Positions 1 to 4,892 are shown, counted from the first letter of the stretch. The stretch is DNA of 5,078 bases from Planctomycetota bacterium (GCA_018400625.1 JAGYMJ010000615.1:1-5078); one strand, 5' to 3'. Made by a program: numbers and translations. The notes: generated by a model not told the origin, from the letters alone.

Positions 1-175
1 TATCAGTTTTTATCTGTCATATCTGCGTCATCTGTGTTCCAACACGAGAACGGCAAACGGGCAAATGTGATTAAGAATCGGAATTAAAGGATCGGAGCTA
101 CAGAACGGAATCATTCCCCAGACTGTATATACTATATAACTATATATAGCAGTGCACTAATGAACTTTAACATCG
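1..175. other. Repeat-bearing spacer downstream of the MNT gene
   Basis: I see no gene here on either strand. Positions 12-39 are three imperfect units of 9-10 nt (ATCTGTCAT, ATCTGCGTC, ATCTGTGTTC). Positions 50-66 carry an 'acggcaaacgggcaaat' word of the kind found in the other spacers of this window. Positions 107-117 are a short palindrome (GGAATcATTCC), and 127-149 is alternating AT sequence (tatatac/tatataac/tatatatag). None of these forms a GC-rich stem followed by a T run, so no terminator is called for the MNT gene that ends at 176. Confidence 0.6.
12..39. repeat. Short-period degenerate repeat, ATCTGYG words
   Basis: Three adjacent units start at 12, 21 and 30 and share ATCTG. Read on the minus strand they become ACAGAT/ACGCAGAT words, close in period (9-10 nt) and content to the ACCGCAGAGA/ACGCAAAGAA units at 4394-4417. 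Probably one member of a dispersed intergenic word family; function unknown. Confidence 0.5.
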
Positions 176-481
176 TTATTCGTAAACAATTTCTCCCCGT
201 TTTAAAATCTCTTCCAAAAATCCACTTTTATCCTTGTTTTCCTCAAAAAGCAAGGGTTCAATCCTGAAATCAATCGTACTGGCAAGATAATAAAGTTTGG
301 TCAGCAGGTCCAGATAGTCTGATTTAAGTTCTTTAACGACGACCGCTATATCAATATCGCTTTCCTGGCCGGCCCCCTCCTCCACCCAAGATCCGTATAA
401 CACAACCTCGCTTAAATTCAAACCGGATGGGAGCGAAAGTGCAAAATTGCGTGCCTTTTCTATAACCTCTGTTTTATCCAT
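176..481 (-). CDS. MNT-domain nucleotidyltransferase (MntA-like), no HEPN partner visible
   Basis: This 101-residue protein belongs to the minimal nucleotidyltransferase fold. Seen in the sequence: Gly30-Ser31 followed ten residues later by Asp42-Ile-Asp44, the GSx10DxD signature of the polymerase-beta superfamily. Asp71 in 'STIDFRIEP' is the likely third metal-binding carboxylate. The length is normal for the family. The usual 'GS.ARG' loop reads GSWVEEGAG here, so the customary Arg is replaced by acidic residues. In characterised MntA/HepT pairs the MNT protein is an antitoxin that adds AMP to a tyrosine of the HEPN ribonuclease. That role is only an inference here, because no HEPN gene lies on either side: downstream is a 175-nt spacer reaching the window edge, upstream is a VapC remnant. 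The ATG is supported by GAGGAG at 490-495, 8 nt before the start. A promoter candidate lies at 676-704, giving a leader of about 190 nt. Confidence 0.85.
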   Translation of the reverse strand: MDKTEVIEKARNFALSLPSGLNLSEVVLYGSWVEEGAGQESDIDIAVVVKELKSDYLDLLTKLYYLASTIDFRIEPLLFEENKDKSGFLEEILKRGEIVYE

Positions 482-540
482 TGGAAAAGCTCCTCAGTAG
501 AATCCAAAATGGAAACACACCTTTGATGAGATAGTGATTT

Positions 541-579
541 AAAAAATCTTTCTTATGATTTGATAACTGAAGATTTTTT
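541..579. repeat. 10-bp AT-rich inverted repeat in the MNT leader
   Basis: The arms AAAAAATCTT (541-550) and AAGATTTTTT (570-579) are perfectly complementary and flank 19 nt. Both strands end in a T run, so the element could act as a weak terminator in either direction. The stem has only two G:C pairs, and a conventional intrinsic terminator is not supported. It lies between the promoter candidate at 676-704 and the MNT start at 481, so it would be transcribed as part of the leader. Confidence 0.5.
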
Positions 580-675
580 GATACACCACCCCACGCTTAC
601 GTCTGATCTGTATACCTTTAAACACTGGAAACGAAAGCTTTTCTGACTTGTACTTCCACAGCTCAAAGTCATTCT

Positions 676-704
676 ATTATAGCTACTTAAATCAAATGCT
701 GCAA
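676..704 (-). promoter_or_regulatory. Sigma-70-like promoter candidate for the MNT gene
   Basis: On the minus strand, TTGCAG (699-704) is followed after exactly 17 nt by a perfect TATAAT (676-681). Transcription would begin near 669 and run leftward into the MNT gene, whose start is at 481. It lies just past the end of the VapC remnant, and no other good match was seen between here and 481. Sequence match only; no expression evidence. Confidence 0.55.
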
Positions 705-732
705 ACAAATCGCGGAAGGACCCTCTTCTTTG

Positions 733-940
733 ATATTTATTCAACCCGACAAATTCTTTATCTGTTAAGTTGCAATGATTATCCGATCTGCCGGATCGCG
801 GTGTATGGTCCGGAAGCCTTGCTGAAAGGACAGTAATGTCCCTGTCAACAGGTAAACAACACACTCCAGATTTATCCAAAGCCGCTTTCAGCCAATTCTC
901 AAGTGTAAATATTCAGTGAAGTGCGTAGTTTCCCCACCAC
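733..940 (-). pseudogene. Remnant of a VapC-type PIN-domain toxin
   Basis: Joining reading frames on the minus strand recovers the C-terminal half of a VapC-like PIN protein. A GKLRTSLNIYT piece (near 934 to 902) leads, after a one-base shift, to ENWLKAALDKSG (from 900), then CCLPVDRDITVLSARLPD. After a further one-base shift at about 804 comes HRDPADRIIIAT (803-768), which runs into a TAA. A last piece, LTDKEFVGLNKY (768-733), is in yet another frame. The order 'GKL...WL..AL....LP...I...S..LP..HRDPADR.I.AT' is characteristic of the VapC/PIN family, whose members cleave RNA with a cluster of acidic residues. Only the Asp of DPADR remains clearly visible. The N-terminal Asp and the middle Glu regions are missing or unreadable, and about ten residues between IIIAT and LTDKEF seem deleted. 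At least three lesions make it non-functional. No matching antitoxin was found upstream. Boundaries are approximate. Confidence 0.8.
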
Positions 941-1207
941 CGTAATTTGCTGAGGATTTACATAATATGATCATCTAAGAGTTGAATACTATAGCATATT
1001 CTTCTGATTTATAACAAATGAATGTTAATCTTTTTCGAGGAAAACGGCTTACGTCTGCCATTTTTACAGCAGATGACGGTTCCATTTAACAAACCAAGCT
1101 TAATCCGCAAAATGCCGCGCTAACCCCCGGACGCTTGAAAGCGTCCACTACGAACCGGGTTTTCGGCCGGCCCCCCGGGTGACGGCGCTGCGAGCAGCAA
1201 CCGCACG
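941..1207. other. Spacer between the VapC remnant and the ligase stop
   Basis: No gene is convincing here. The minus strand has a 36-codon ATG frame at 975-1085 without a ribosome binding site or recognisable family; it might be decayed upstream sequence of the toxin operon, but I cannot show that. The AT-rich part (961-1020) contains a promoter-like pair (see 988-1017). The GC-rich part (1118-1207) contains several dyads just after the ligase gene. Confidence 0.5.
988..1017 (-). promoter_or_regulatory. Promoter candidate upstream of the VapC remnant
   Basis: On the minus strand TTGTTA (1012-1017) precedes TATAGT (988-993) by 18 nt. The -10 box is extended by TGC (TGCTATAGT). It points leftward into the remnant at 733-940 and beyond that to the MNT gene. 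It may be the surviving promoter of the former toxin operon or a chance match in AT-rich DNA. Confidence 0.35.
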
Positions 1208-1213
1208 TTAGCG
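1118..1213. repeat. Nested dyads at the ligase 3' end
   Basis: A 7-bp inverted pair, CGCTAAC (1118-1124) and GTTAGCG (1207-1213), overlaps the ligase stop and encloses smaller dyads. These are GGACGCT-TGAA-AGCGTCC (1129-1146, 7-bp stem with a 4-nt loop), CCGGG/CCCGG around a GGCCGGCC palindrome (1157-1179), and GCTG-CGAG-CAGC (1187-1198). No T run follows any stem on the minus strand, so this does not look like a standard intrinsic terminator. It may still fold in the 3' end of the ligase transcript, for example to protect the RNA or end transcription by another route. Confidence 0.5.
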
Positions 1214-3292
1214 GATGTCGGATTTCAATCGCTCTATCTTCCGCAAAGCTTTCTCGTCATCGTTCTGCCGGGCCAGCAGGTTCGCTTCGTCCAGCATCTC
1301 CCGGGCCGGCACGCTCAGGCCGAAATCAATAAAAATTTCCGCCAGCTCCAACCGCACCCAAGGATCACGGGGACGCAATTCGGCGGCAAGCTTCGTGTGC
1401 TTCCATGCGATGTCCGGTCGGCCTAAGGCAATATAGCCCACGGCAAGTTCGATCCTATGTGATGCTCTTGCGGGCTCAAGTCGGGCGGCGGTTTCATGGA
1501 GTTCCAGAGCTTTTTCTGCAAGCTGCAAATCCATCTTGCCCTCTCCCTTAACAGTCACCGCCGCCCGACTGGCAAAGAAAGCCAGGTCGGAATATAACCG
1601 GGCGTTCCGCGGTGAAAAGGACTCGATAGCCTGCCGGGCGCCGTCGATAAAGGCGTTCGCGTTCTGCGTTCCCTCCTGTAAATTCTCACGAGTCCTCTCA
1701 ATCCTGTTCCTTTCCAACTGCCCCTGCAACTCGCCCAGGGCGGTCCGGCAGGCAAACAGCCATCCCGAAAGTATCAATGCCGCCATTACACCTTTCACGA
1801 TCGAAGAAGGTTTTATACCCTCTGAACCTTTCTGTTTGTGCGGCGAATTAGGATTCAAATCGCCCTCAGAGCCGTCTTGTTGATATCCCCCGCTAGCAGC
1901 AATAGGTGCGGCAAGCCGGTAAAGGATTGCTGATAAGACCACCAGAGTGGTTACTATCCCGGGCGAACGCAGAGGGAAATCAACAACGGAATGGTACGAA
2001 ACCGAGAAAACAGCGCCGGCGCCCCCGGCAAGCAGTGCAAGAGTGTAAACATCATTGCTCCGGCGCAGGCCCCGCAATATCCTGGTCAGAATAAAACACA
2101 GTGCAAGCAGCGCCAGCCCTAAACCGATAAAACCGGCATCGGCAAGTATCCCCAGGTATTCATTGTGGGGGTTGCGCACCGCCGTGCCGTAAGATAATGT
2201 TGTGAACGCCGGGAAAACCGATATATAGGCTCCCGCGCCCGTGCCGAGCAGCGGGAATTTTTGTACCATTTCCCATGTATGAATCCATCGCTCATAACGG
2301 CCTTCGATCTCGGGCTGATGAACGACGACCCCCAGCGTCTCCAGCCTCTCCATCACCGGTTCCCAGCCAAGCCATGTCAGAAAGCCAAAGGTAACCAGCA
2401 GGACAGAAAGCAGGTATATACTTTTCCTGCCGGCATAACCGCCGACGGCCAACAAAATGAGTACCGTCAGTCCCGCCAGAATGAATGAGATTATTCCGCC
2501 GCGGGAGACCGACCAGACGACTGCTGCGCCCGTGATTGCAACGGCAAAGCCCAAAAGGATATTCTGCATTTGACGGGACTGCGGCAGTTGTCGTTTTAGT
2601 TTCGAACGGCGAAACCATGATAAAGTGTGGCTGCCCCTGGCCATGAGCAATCCCAACCCCGCAAAAAAGCAAATAGCCGCGTAAGCGGCGAACTGATTGC
2701 GGCTCACAAACGGCCCCGTAGGAGTGCCCCGCCGTATGCTGCGAAGGAAAAAGATGTCATCTGTCCCGGCCAGTTTCTGCAGGATGGCAAACATCGAGGC
2801 GACAAACCCGGTAGTAACCACAGCAATTAAAATGCGATTGACGGAACGCGGCCGGTCTTTGACGAAGCTGTAAACGGCACCGAAAAGCGCGACATATGCC
2901 CCGAGCTTCAGCAAAGATACGCGCGTAGCATGTTGGTAAAATGACGGCGTGATGTAAGATGGTAACTGCTGATCGAATTTTTCTTCCAGTCTGTAGATAA
3001 AAAGCGATTCGGACTGTAAGCGATCAAGCAGTTCTGCGGGCCAGGGGATCAGTTGCAGTATGACCAGGATCATCCCCAGCAAACCCACTATGACTACGGG
3101 CGAGAAGGCGGACAGAGGCCGGCCGCTCTGAAGATCGTGAAGGATCGCAGCCGCTAATGACGTAAAAGCCAGTACGCATAAAATGGAATAAGCCCAGGGT
3201 TCTACCGAACCGAAGGCCATAGGACCGAAAATCACGATCAGAATAAGGCATGTTTCGGTTATCGCGGGGAAAATGTCAGGCAGTTTTTGCAT
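1208..3292 (-). CDS. O-antigen ligase/polymerase-like membrane protein (Wzy_C) with C-terminal TPR-like tail
   Basis: An inner-membrane protein of the WaaL/Wzy/PglL superfamily, which transfers or polymerises lipid-linked glycans on the periplasmic face. Residue numbers count from Met1 at 3292. About twelve hydrophobic segments fill residues 10-515. Family landmarks are FGSVEPW near 27-33, TGPFVSRNQFAAY near 192-204, VSRGG near 262-266, GRYERW at 331-336, the NPHNEYL loop at 374-380 (its His is the residue usually important in ligases), and VVDFPLRSPG near 436-445. After a last membrane helix (about 497-514), residues 520-694 are soluble and helical. They include 'A..LEP....HRIELAVGYIALGRPDIAWKH' and 'A.ELRPRD.W...LAEIF', which read as TPR-like repeats. 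A start 20 codons upstream (3352) is open, but that extension reads the intergenic aacggc repeat and a C11 run, so I prefer 3292. Neither start has a clear Shine-Dalgarno site. Substrate unknown; no other polysaccharide genes are in view. Confidence 0.85.
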   Translation of the reverse strand: MQKLPDIFPAITETCLILIVIFGPMAFGSVEPWAYSILCVLAFTSLAAAILHDLQSGRPLSAFSPVVIVGLLGMILVILQLIPWPAELLDRLQSESLFIYRLEEKFDQQLPSYITPSFYQHATRVSLLKLGAYVALFGAVYSFVKDRPRSVNRILIAVVTTGFVASMFAILQKLAGTDDIFFLRSIRRGTPTGPFVSRNQFAAYAAICFFAGLGLLMARGSHTLSWFRRSKLKRQLPQSRQMQNILLGFAVAITGAAVVWSVSRGGIISFILAGLTVLILLAVGGYAGRKSIYLLSVLLVTFGFLTWLGWEPVMERLETLGVVVHQPEIEGRYERWIHTWEMVQKFPLLGTGAGAYISVFPAFTTLSYGTAVRNPHNEYLGILADAGFIGLGLALLALCFILTRILRGLRRSNDVYTLALLAGGAGAVFSVSYHSVVDFPLRSPGIVTTLVVLSAILYRLAAPIAASGGYQQDGSEGDLNPNSPHKQKGSEGIKPSSIVKGVMAALILSGWLFACRTALGELQGQLERNRIERTRENLQEGTQNANAFIDGARQAIESFSPRNARLYSDLAFFASRAAVTVKGEGKMDLQLAEKALELHETAARLEPARASHRIELAVGYIALGRPDIAWKHTKLAAELRPRDPWVRLELAEIFIDFGLSVPAREMLDEANLLARQNDDEKALRKIERLKSDIR

Positions 3293-3295
3293 TTT

Positions 3296-3306
3296 GGGGG
3301 GGGGGG
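3296..3306. repeat. 11-bp G:C homopolymer immediately before the ligase start
   Basis: Eleven consecutive G on the plus strand, so C11 in the ligase mRNA, end 3 nt before the preferred ATG (3290-3292). The run occupies the place where a ribosome binding site would be. If translation began at the alternative ATG at 3352, the run would be inside the coding sequence and any change not divisible by three would break the frame. Tracts of this length commonly vary by slippage, and also suffer sequencing error. Confidence 0.9.
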
Positions 3307-3388
3307 AACGGCGGAAAAGGCAGTTAAAAGATAAAAGTAACGGCAACGGCATTAGAACGCTGATTAATTTAAGTTGATGAGCAAAGAG

Positions 3389-3451
3389 AACGGCGAACGG
3401 AATGTGGAAAGTAGAAAGTTGAAGGTTGAAAGTATAACAGTAACGACGAAA
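3389..3451. repeat. 63-bp dispersed repeat, copy A
   Basis: This block matches 4296-4358 at 61 of 63 positions with no gaps. The two differences are at 3417 (a; c at 4324) and in 'gaaggttgaa' versus 'gaaggtagaa'. Similarity continues weakly on both sides ('gttgatgagcaa' before, 'gacaacggcaaatgg' after). On the minus strand the element carries TGTTATACT (3431-3439), an extended -10-like box, about 100-140 nt upstream of the ligase start. Confidence 0.9.
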
Positions 3452-3473
3452 GACAACGGCAAATGGACACCGA

Positions 3474-3494
3474 GCTTAGGGCTTAGAGCTTAGG
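3474..3494. repeat. 7-nt tandem repeat, GCTTAGG x3
   Basis: Three head-to-tail units (GCTTAGG, GCTTAGA, GCTTAGG) occupy this stretch. Related gctta/ataag words recur at 3520-3536 and at 4236-4289, so this is part of the simple-sequence vocabulary of the spacers. No function is apparent. Confidence 0.7.
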
Positions 3495-3636
3495 GGAACC
3501 TGTCTCGTACTGAAATAAGCTGATAAGTCGATAAGTAACGGCAAAGGCAACAACAACGGCAACGGTAAAGACAGAGCAGAAGTCCGTTCTCAGAGGCGTG
3601 ATGTCAGAAATAACTGTCAACTAATTTCAGCACGAG

Positions 3637-3948
3637 TCAGTCTTCTTCGCCACTCTCTGGATCATAGCTGCCCCGACTCTCAGCCACTTTTCGACCGCTC
3701 TGGTTGACATATAACTCATAAAGGGTTTCAGGAGCGATGTCGTAACCGCATTCCCATGCCAGGGTCGGCCATGGATCAAGGTAAAAGTCCTTCACCGCCC
3801 CCGGATTCTTTCGAAAATATTCACCCAACCTCCCCCCGGCTTCTGTGAGGATTTTTTCTAAATCCACTTCACCCTCTTCCCCACCCTCAAATTGGAGCCA
3901 AAAACGGTATCCGCCCTTATACTGGGCTCTTATCAGATAATGCACCAT
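3637..3948 (-). CDS. DUF2442-family protein, second gene of a DUF4160/DUF2442 pair
   Basis: A 103-residue acidic, soluble protein resembling DUF2442. What can be seen is an N-terminal strand-rich part ending in 'GGEEGEVDLEKIL' (22-34), a middle 'LGEYFRKN.G.VKDFYLDPWPTLAW' (41-65) and the family's C-terminal 'GYDIAPETLYELY' (68-80), followed by a charged tail. The usual form of the family reads 'F.DG..G.VDL...L...G.F..L.D...F..V..D...TI.WP.G.DI.PE.LYE', which it follows closely. Members have no established biochemical role that I know of; some carry DNA-binding fusions, and they are frequently found next to DUF4160. Here the start lies 17 nt after the DUF4160 stop. A strong GGAGGTG (3954-3960) sits 5 nt before the ATG, so the two are very likely one operon. 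The gene upstream-downstream order suggests an antitoxin- or partner-like role for one of the two; which one is not clear. Confidence 0.8.
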   Translation of the reverse strand: MVHYLIRAQYKGGYRFWLQFEGGEEGEVDLEKILTEAGGRLGEYFRKNPGAVKDFYLDPWPTLAWECGYDIAPETLYELYVNQSGRKVAESRGSYDPESGEED

Positions 3949-3965
3949 TTATTCACCTCCGCCAC

Positions 3966-4214
3966 TCACACAAGCGGCTCGATTTTGTGATAATCAGCGT
4001 TTACCCACATGTCAAGCAATTCCTTTTGATGAAGTTCAGCCCACTCTTCAACCAAACCGCGAACTTTTGCCGGTACCGAACCATCTATAATATTTAATGT
4101 CTTTATCTCAAATTTGGCACGATATTCATTGTAACGAACATGGAAGTGCGGCGGATTATGATCGCAGAAATACATCGTAATAATGATACCTAAAAATCTG
4201 CTGATTTCCGGCAT
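3966..4214 (-). CDS. DUF4160-family protein, first gene of a DUF4160/DUF2442 pair
   Basis: An 82-residue protein matching the DUF4160 pattern. The start 'MPEISRFLGIIITMYF' leads into the hallmark 'DHNPPHFHVRYNEYRAKFEI' (18-37), and the end has 'EEWAELHQKELLDMWVNADYHKIEPL' (residues 56-81, broken here only by family variation). Asp18, His19, His23 and His25 form a polar cluster that could bind a metal or RNA, but that is a guess from composition. Length is normal for the family and there is no signal peptide. GGAG at 4221-4224 lies 6 nt before the ATG, which fixes the start. The DUF2442 gene follows after 17 nt. Copy B of the 63-bp repeat, with its -10-like box, lies about 80-145 nt upstream and may supply the promoter. 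Function is unknown. The two-gene arrangement of tiny soluble proteins, close to a RelE-type module, makes a toxin-antitoxin-like role plausible but unproven. Confidence 0.85.
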   Translation of the reverse strand: MPEISRFLGIIITMYFCDHNPPHFHVRYNEYRAKFEIKTLNIIDGSVPAKVRGLVEEWAELHQKELLDMWVNADYHKIEPLV

Positions 4215-4235
4215 AATGAACTCCGTGAACGTAGT

Positions 4236-4289
4236 AAGCTATTGAGCTAATTTAAGCTCTTAAGTTGTTAAGCTCATAAGCTGTTGAGC
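4236..4289. repeat. Degenerate tandem repeat of about 16 nt, TTAAGCT words
   Basis: Units such as taagctattgagctaa, tttaagctcttaagttg and ttaagctcataagctg follow each other with a period of about 16-17 nt. The words are partly self-complementary (aagct/agctt, cttaag), so the transcript could form alternative small hairpins. It directly abuts copy B of the 63-bp element. Copy A is preceded by a shortened version (ttaatttaagttgatgagc), as if units had been gained or lost. Confidence 0.6.
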
Positions 4290-4295
4290 AACGAC

Positions 4296-4358
4296 AACGG
4301 CGAACGGAATGTGGAAAGTAGAACGTTGAAGGTAGAAAGTATAACAGTAACGACGAAA
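4296..4358. repeat. 63-bp dispersed repeat, copy B
   Basis: Direct-repeat partner of 3389-3451 in the same orientation, 61 of 63 positions identical. It lies between the RelE-type toxin stop (4420) and the DUF4160 start (4214). The minus-strand -10-like box is at 4338-4346 (TGTTATACT). No terminal inverted repeats, no target duplications and no coding capacity were seen, so this is not a recognised insertion sequence; a small non-autonomous or slippage-derived intergenic element is possible. Confidence 0.9.
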
Positions 4359-4393
4359 CGACAATGACAGAAACGGCAGAAAATGGGCCCTGA

Positions 4394-4417
4394 ACCGCAG
4401 AGAACGCAAAGAAACGG
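4394..4417. repeat. 10-nt period repeat, ACSGCAGAGA words
   Basis: Two adjacent 10-nt units (ACCGCAGAGA, ACGCAAAGAA) and a partial third (ACGG) end 3 nt beyond the toxin stop codon. The words echo those at 12-39 read on the other strand. No terminator hairpin for the toxin operon was found in this spacer. Confidence 0.5.
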
Positions 4418-4419
4418 TA

Positions 4420-4683
4420 TTAAAAATTCTGGCGGTAGATGTCGCGTCTGTGCCCTATGGCGACTACTAATACTATAAGGTTATCTTTTTCAATTTCATA
4501 AATGACACGGTATGAACCTATCCGAATACGCCAGGCCGGTCTGCCGGAGAGCTTTTTTGCTGCGACGGGATAGGGATCGTCTGTAAGCTTACGAATAGCG
4601 GATATGATGCGTGTACGGTCCTGTCTCTCAATTTTAGCAAGCTGTTTTTGTGCTGAACGGAGTATTTTTACTGTATAGGTCAA
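4420..4683 (-). CDS. RelE/ParE-family toxin of a type II toxin-antitoxin pair (TTG start)
   Basis: An 87-residue basic protein of the RelE/ParE fold. Landmarks: 'KILRSAQKQLAKIERQDRTRIISAIRKL' (6-33) forms the two N-terminal helices. 'KKLSGRPAWRIRIGSYRVIYEIE' (43-65) is the core sheet with the basic residues (Lys43, Lys44, Arg52, Arg54, Arg59) used by RelE toxins on ribosome-bound mRNA, and 'GHRRDIYR' (77-84) is the C-terminal strand with Arg79, Arg80 and Tyr83. All hallmarks are intact, so it is probably active. RelE relatives cleave mRNA in the ribosome whereas ParE relatives poison gyrase; the GHRRDIY end favours RelE. The start is TTG (4681-4683), and the frame contains no ATG at all. Its first bases overlap the antitoxin stop as TTGA (4-nt overlap) with no strong Shine-Dalgarno site, so translation probably depends on coupling to the antitoxin. 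Confidence 0.92.
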   Translation of the reverse strand: MTYTVKILRSAQKQLAKIERQDRTRIISAIRKLTDDPYPVAAKKLSGRPAWRIRIGSYRVIYEIEKDNLIVLVVAIGHRRDIYRQNF

Positions 4684-4886
4684 GTTTCGTATCCCTTTTC
4701 AATCTCATCCACTGCCTGCTCAAAAGGAATACTGTTCCGACTTCCGGATTGAGACGCGTCATACGCCCGAATGTCCTCGAGTTCTTCGAGCGCCTCTATA
4801 ATCTGATTCCACTCCGCAAGAGATAATTGCACCGCCTGCGGGTGCTGCCCTTCGTCAACTACATATTTAGGATCTAATTTTAACAT
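4680..4886 (-). CDS. Antitoxin of the RelE-type pair (Phd/RelB-like)
   Basis: A 68-residue acidic protein, first in the operon. It begins 'MLKLDPKYVVDEGQHPQAVQ' followed by 'LSLAEWNQIIEALEELEDIRAYD', a helix common in Phd/YefM-type antitoxins that accompany RelE toxins. The C-terminal 'SIPFEQAVDEIEKGYE' tail is the likely toxin-wrapping segment. By family precedent the N-terminal part dimerises and binds the operator, and the tail covers the toxin's active surface. A longer frame opens at 4931, but its ATG has no ribosome binding site, whereas the ATG at 4884-4886 follows GGAGG (4893-4897) by 6 nt, so I chose the shorter form. The stop TGA overlaps the toxin's TTG. Expected regulation is autorepression by the antitoxin or the complex at the inverted repeat 4981-5003. 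Confidence 0.88.
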   Translation of the reverse strand: MLKLDPKYVVDEGQHPQAVQLSLAEWNQIIEALEELEDIRAYDASQSGSRNSIPFEQAVDEIEKGYET

Positions 4887-4892
4887 AATTTG

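Larger units (their letters stand above)
3293..3636. other. Repeat-filled spacer upstream of the ligase gene
   Basis: No gene is supported. It holds a G11 tract (3296-3306), aacggc words (3339-3350 and again at 3538-3568), copy A of the 63-bp element (3389-3451), a 7-nt period GCTTAGG tandem (3474-3494) and 'gataag' words (3520-3536). No strong promoter for the ligase was found. A TTGACA on the minus strand at 3615-3620 has no -10 box at the right distance. Confidence 0.6.

Noticed and set aside
648..836. Plus-strand frame of 62 codons
   Set aside because: It overlaps the VapC remnant on the other strand, shows no family likeness and has no ribosome binding site; a shadow frame.
841..852. 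CCTGTTGACAGG palindrome as an operator, with TTGACA as a -35 box
   Set aside because: It encodes part of the LPVDRD stretch of the VapC remnant, and no -10 box follows at 16-18 nt.
553..879. Single 108-codon minus-strand frame as a novel protein
   Set aside because: Its first third is VapC sequence in one of several frames and starts at a non-ATG codon; the rest is out-of-frame or non-coding. The remnant explanation accounts for it better.
975..1085. 36-codon minus-strand ATG frame, possible antitoxin of the dead VapC
   Set aside because: No ribosome binding site and no recognisable VapB or Phd pattern; too short to support.
1118..1213. Integron attC site (CGCTAAC ... GTTAGCG, about 96 nt, overlapping a gene's stop)
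   Set aside because: The end boxes do not fit RYYYAAC/GTTRRRY, the inner L boxes do not pair at the expected positions, and a 2-kb membrane protein gene is an unlikely cassette.
1215..3251. Several other open frames on both strands inside the ligase gene
   Set aside because: All lie within a long, convincing membrane-protein gene and show no family features of their own.
3615..3620. Perfect TTGACA on the minus strand as the ligase promoter
   Set aside because: The sequence 16-18 nt downstream (around GCCTCT) is not a -10 box.
3389..4358. CRISPR array or insertion-sequence pair
   Set aside because: Only two copies about 900 bp apart with genes between, no regular spacers, no terminal inverted repeats and no transposase.
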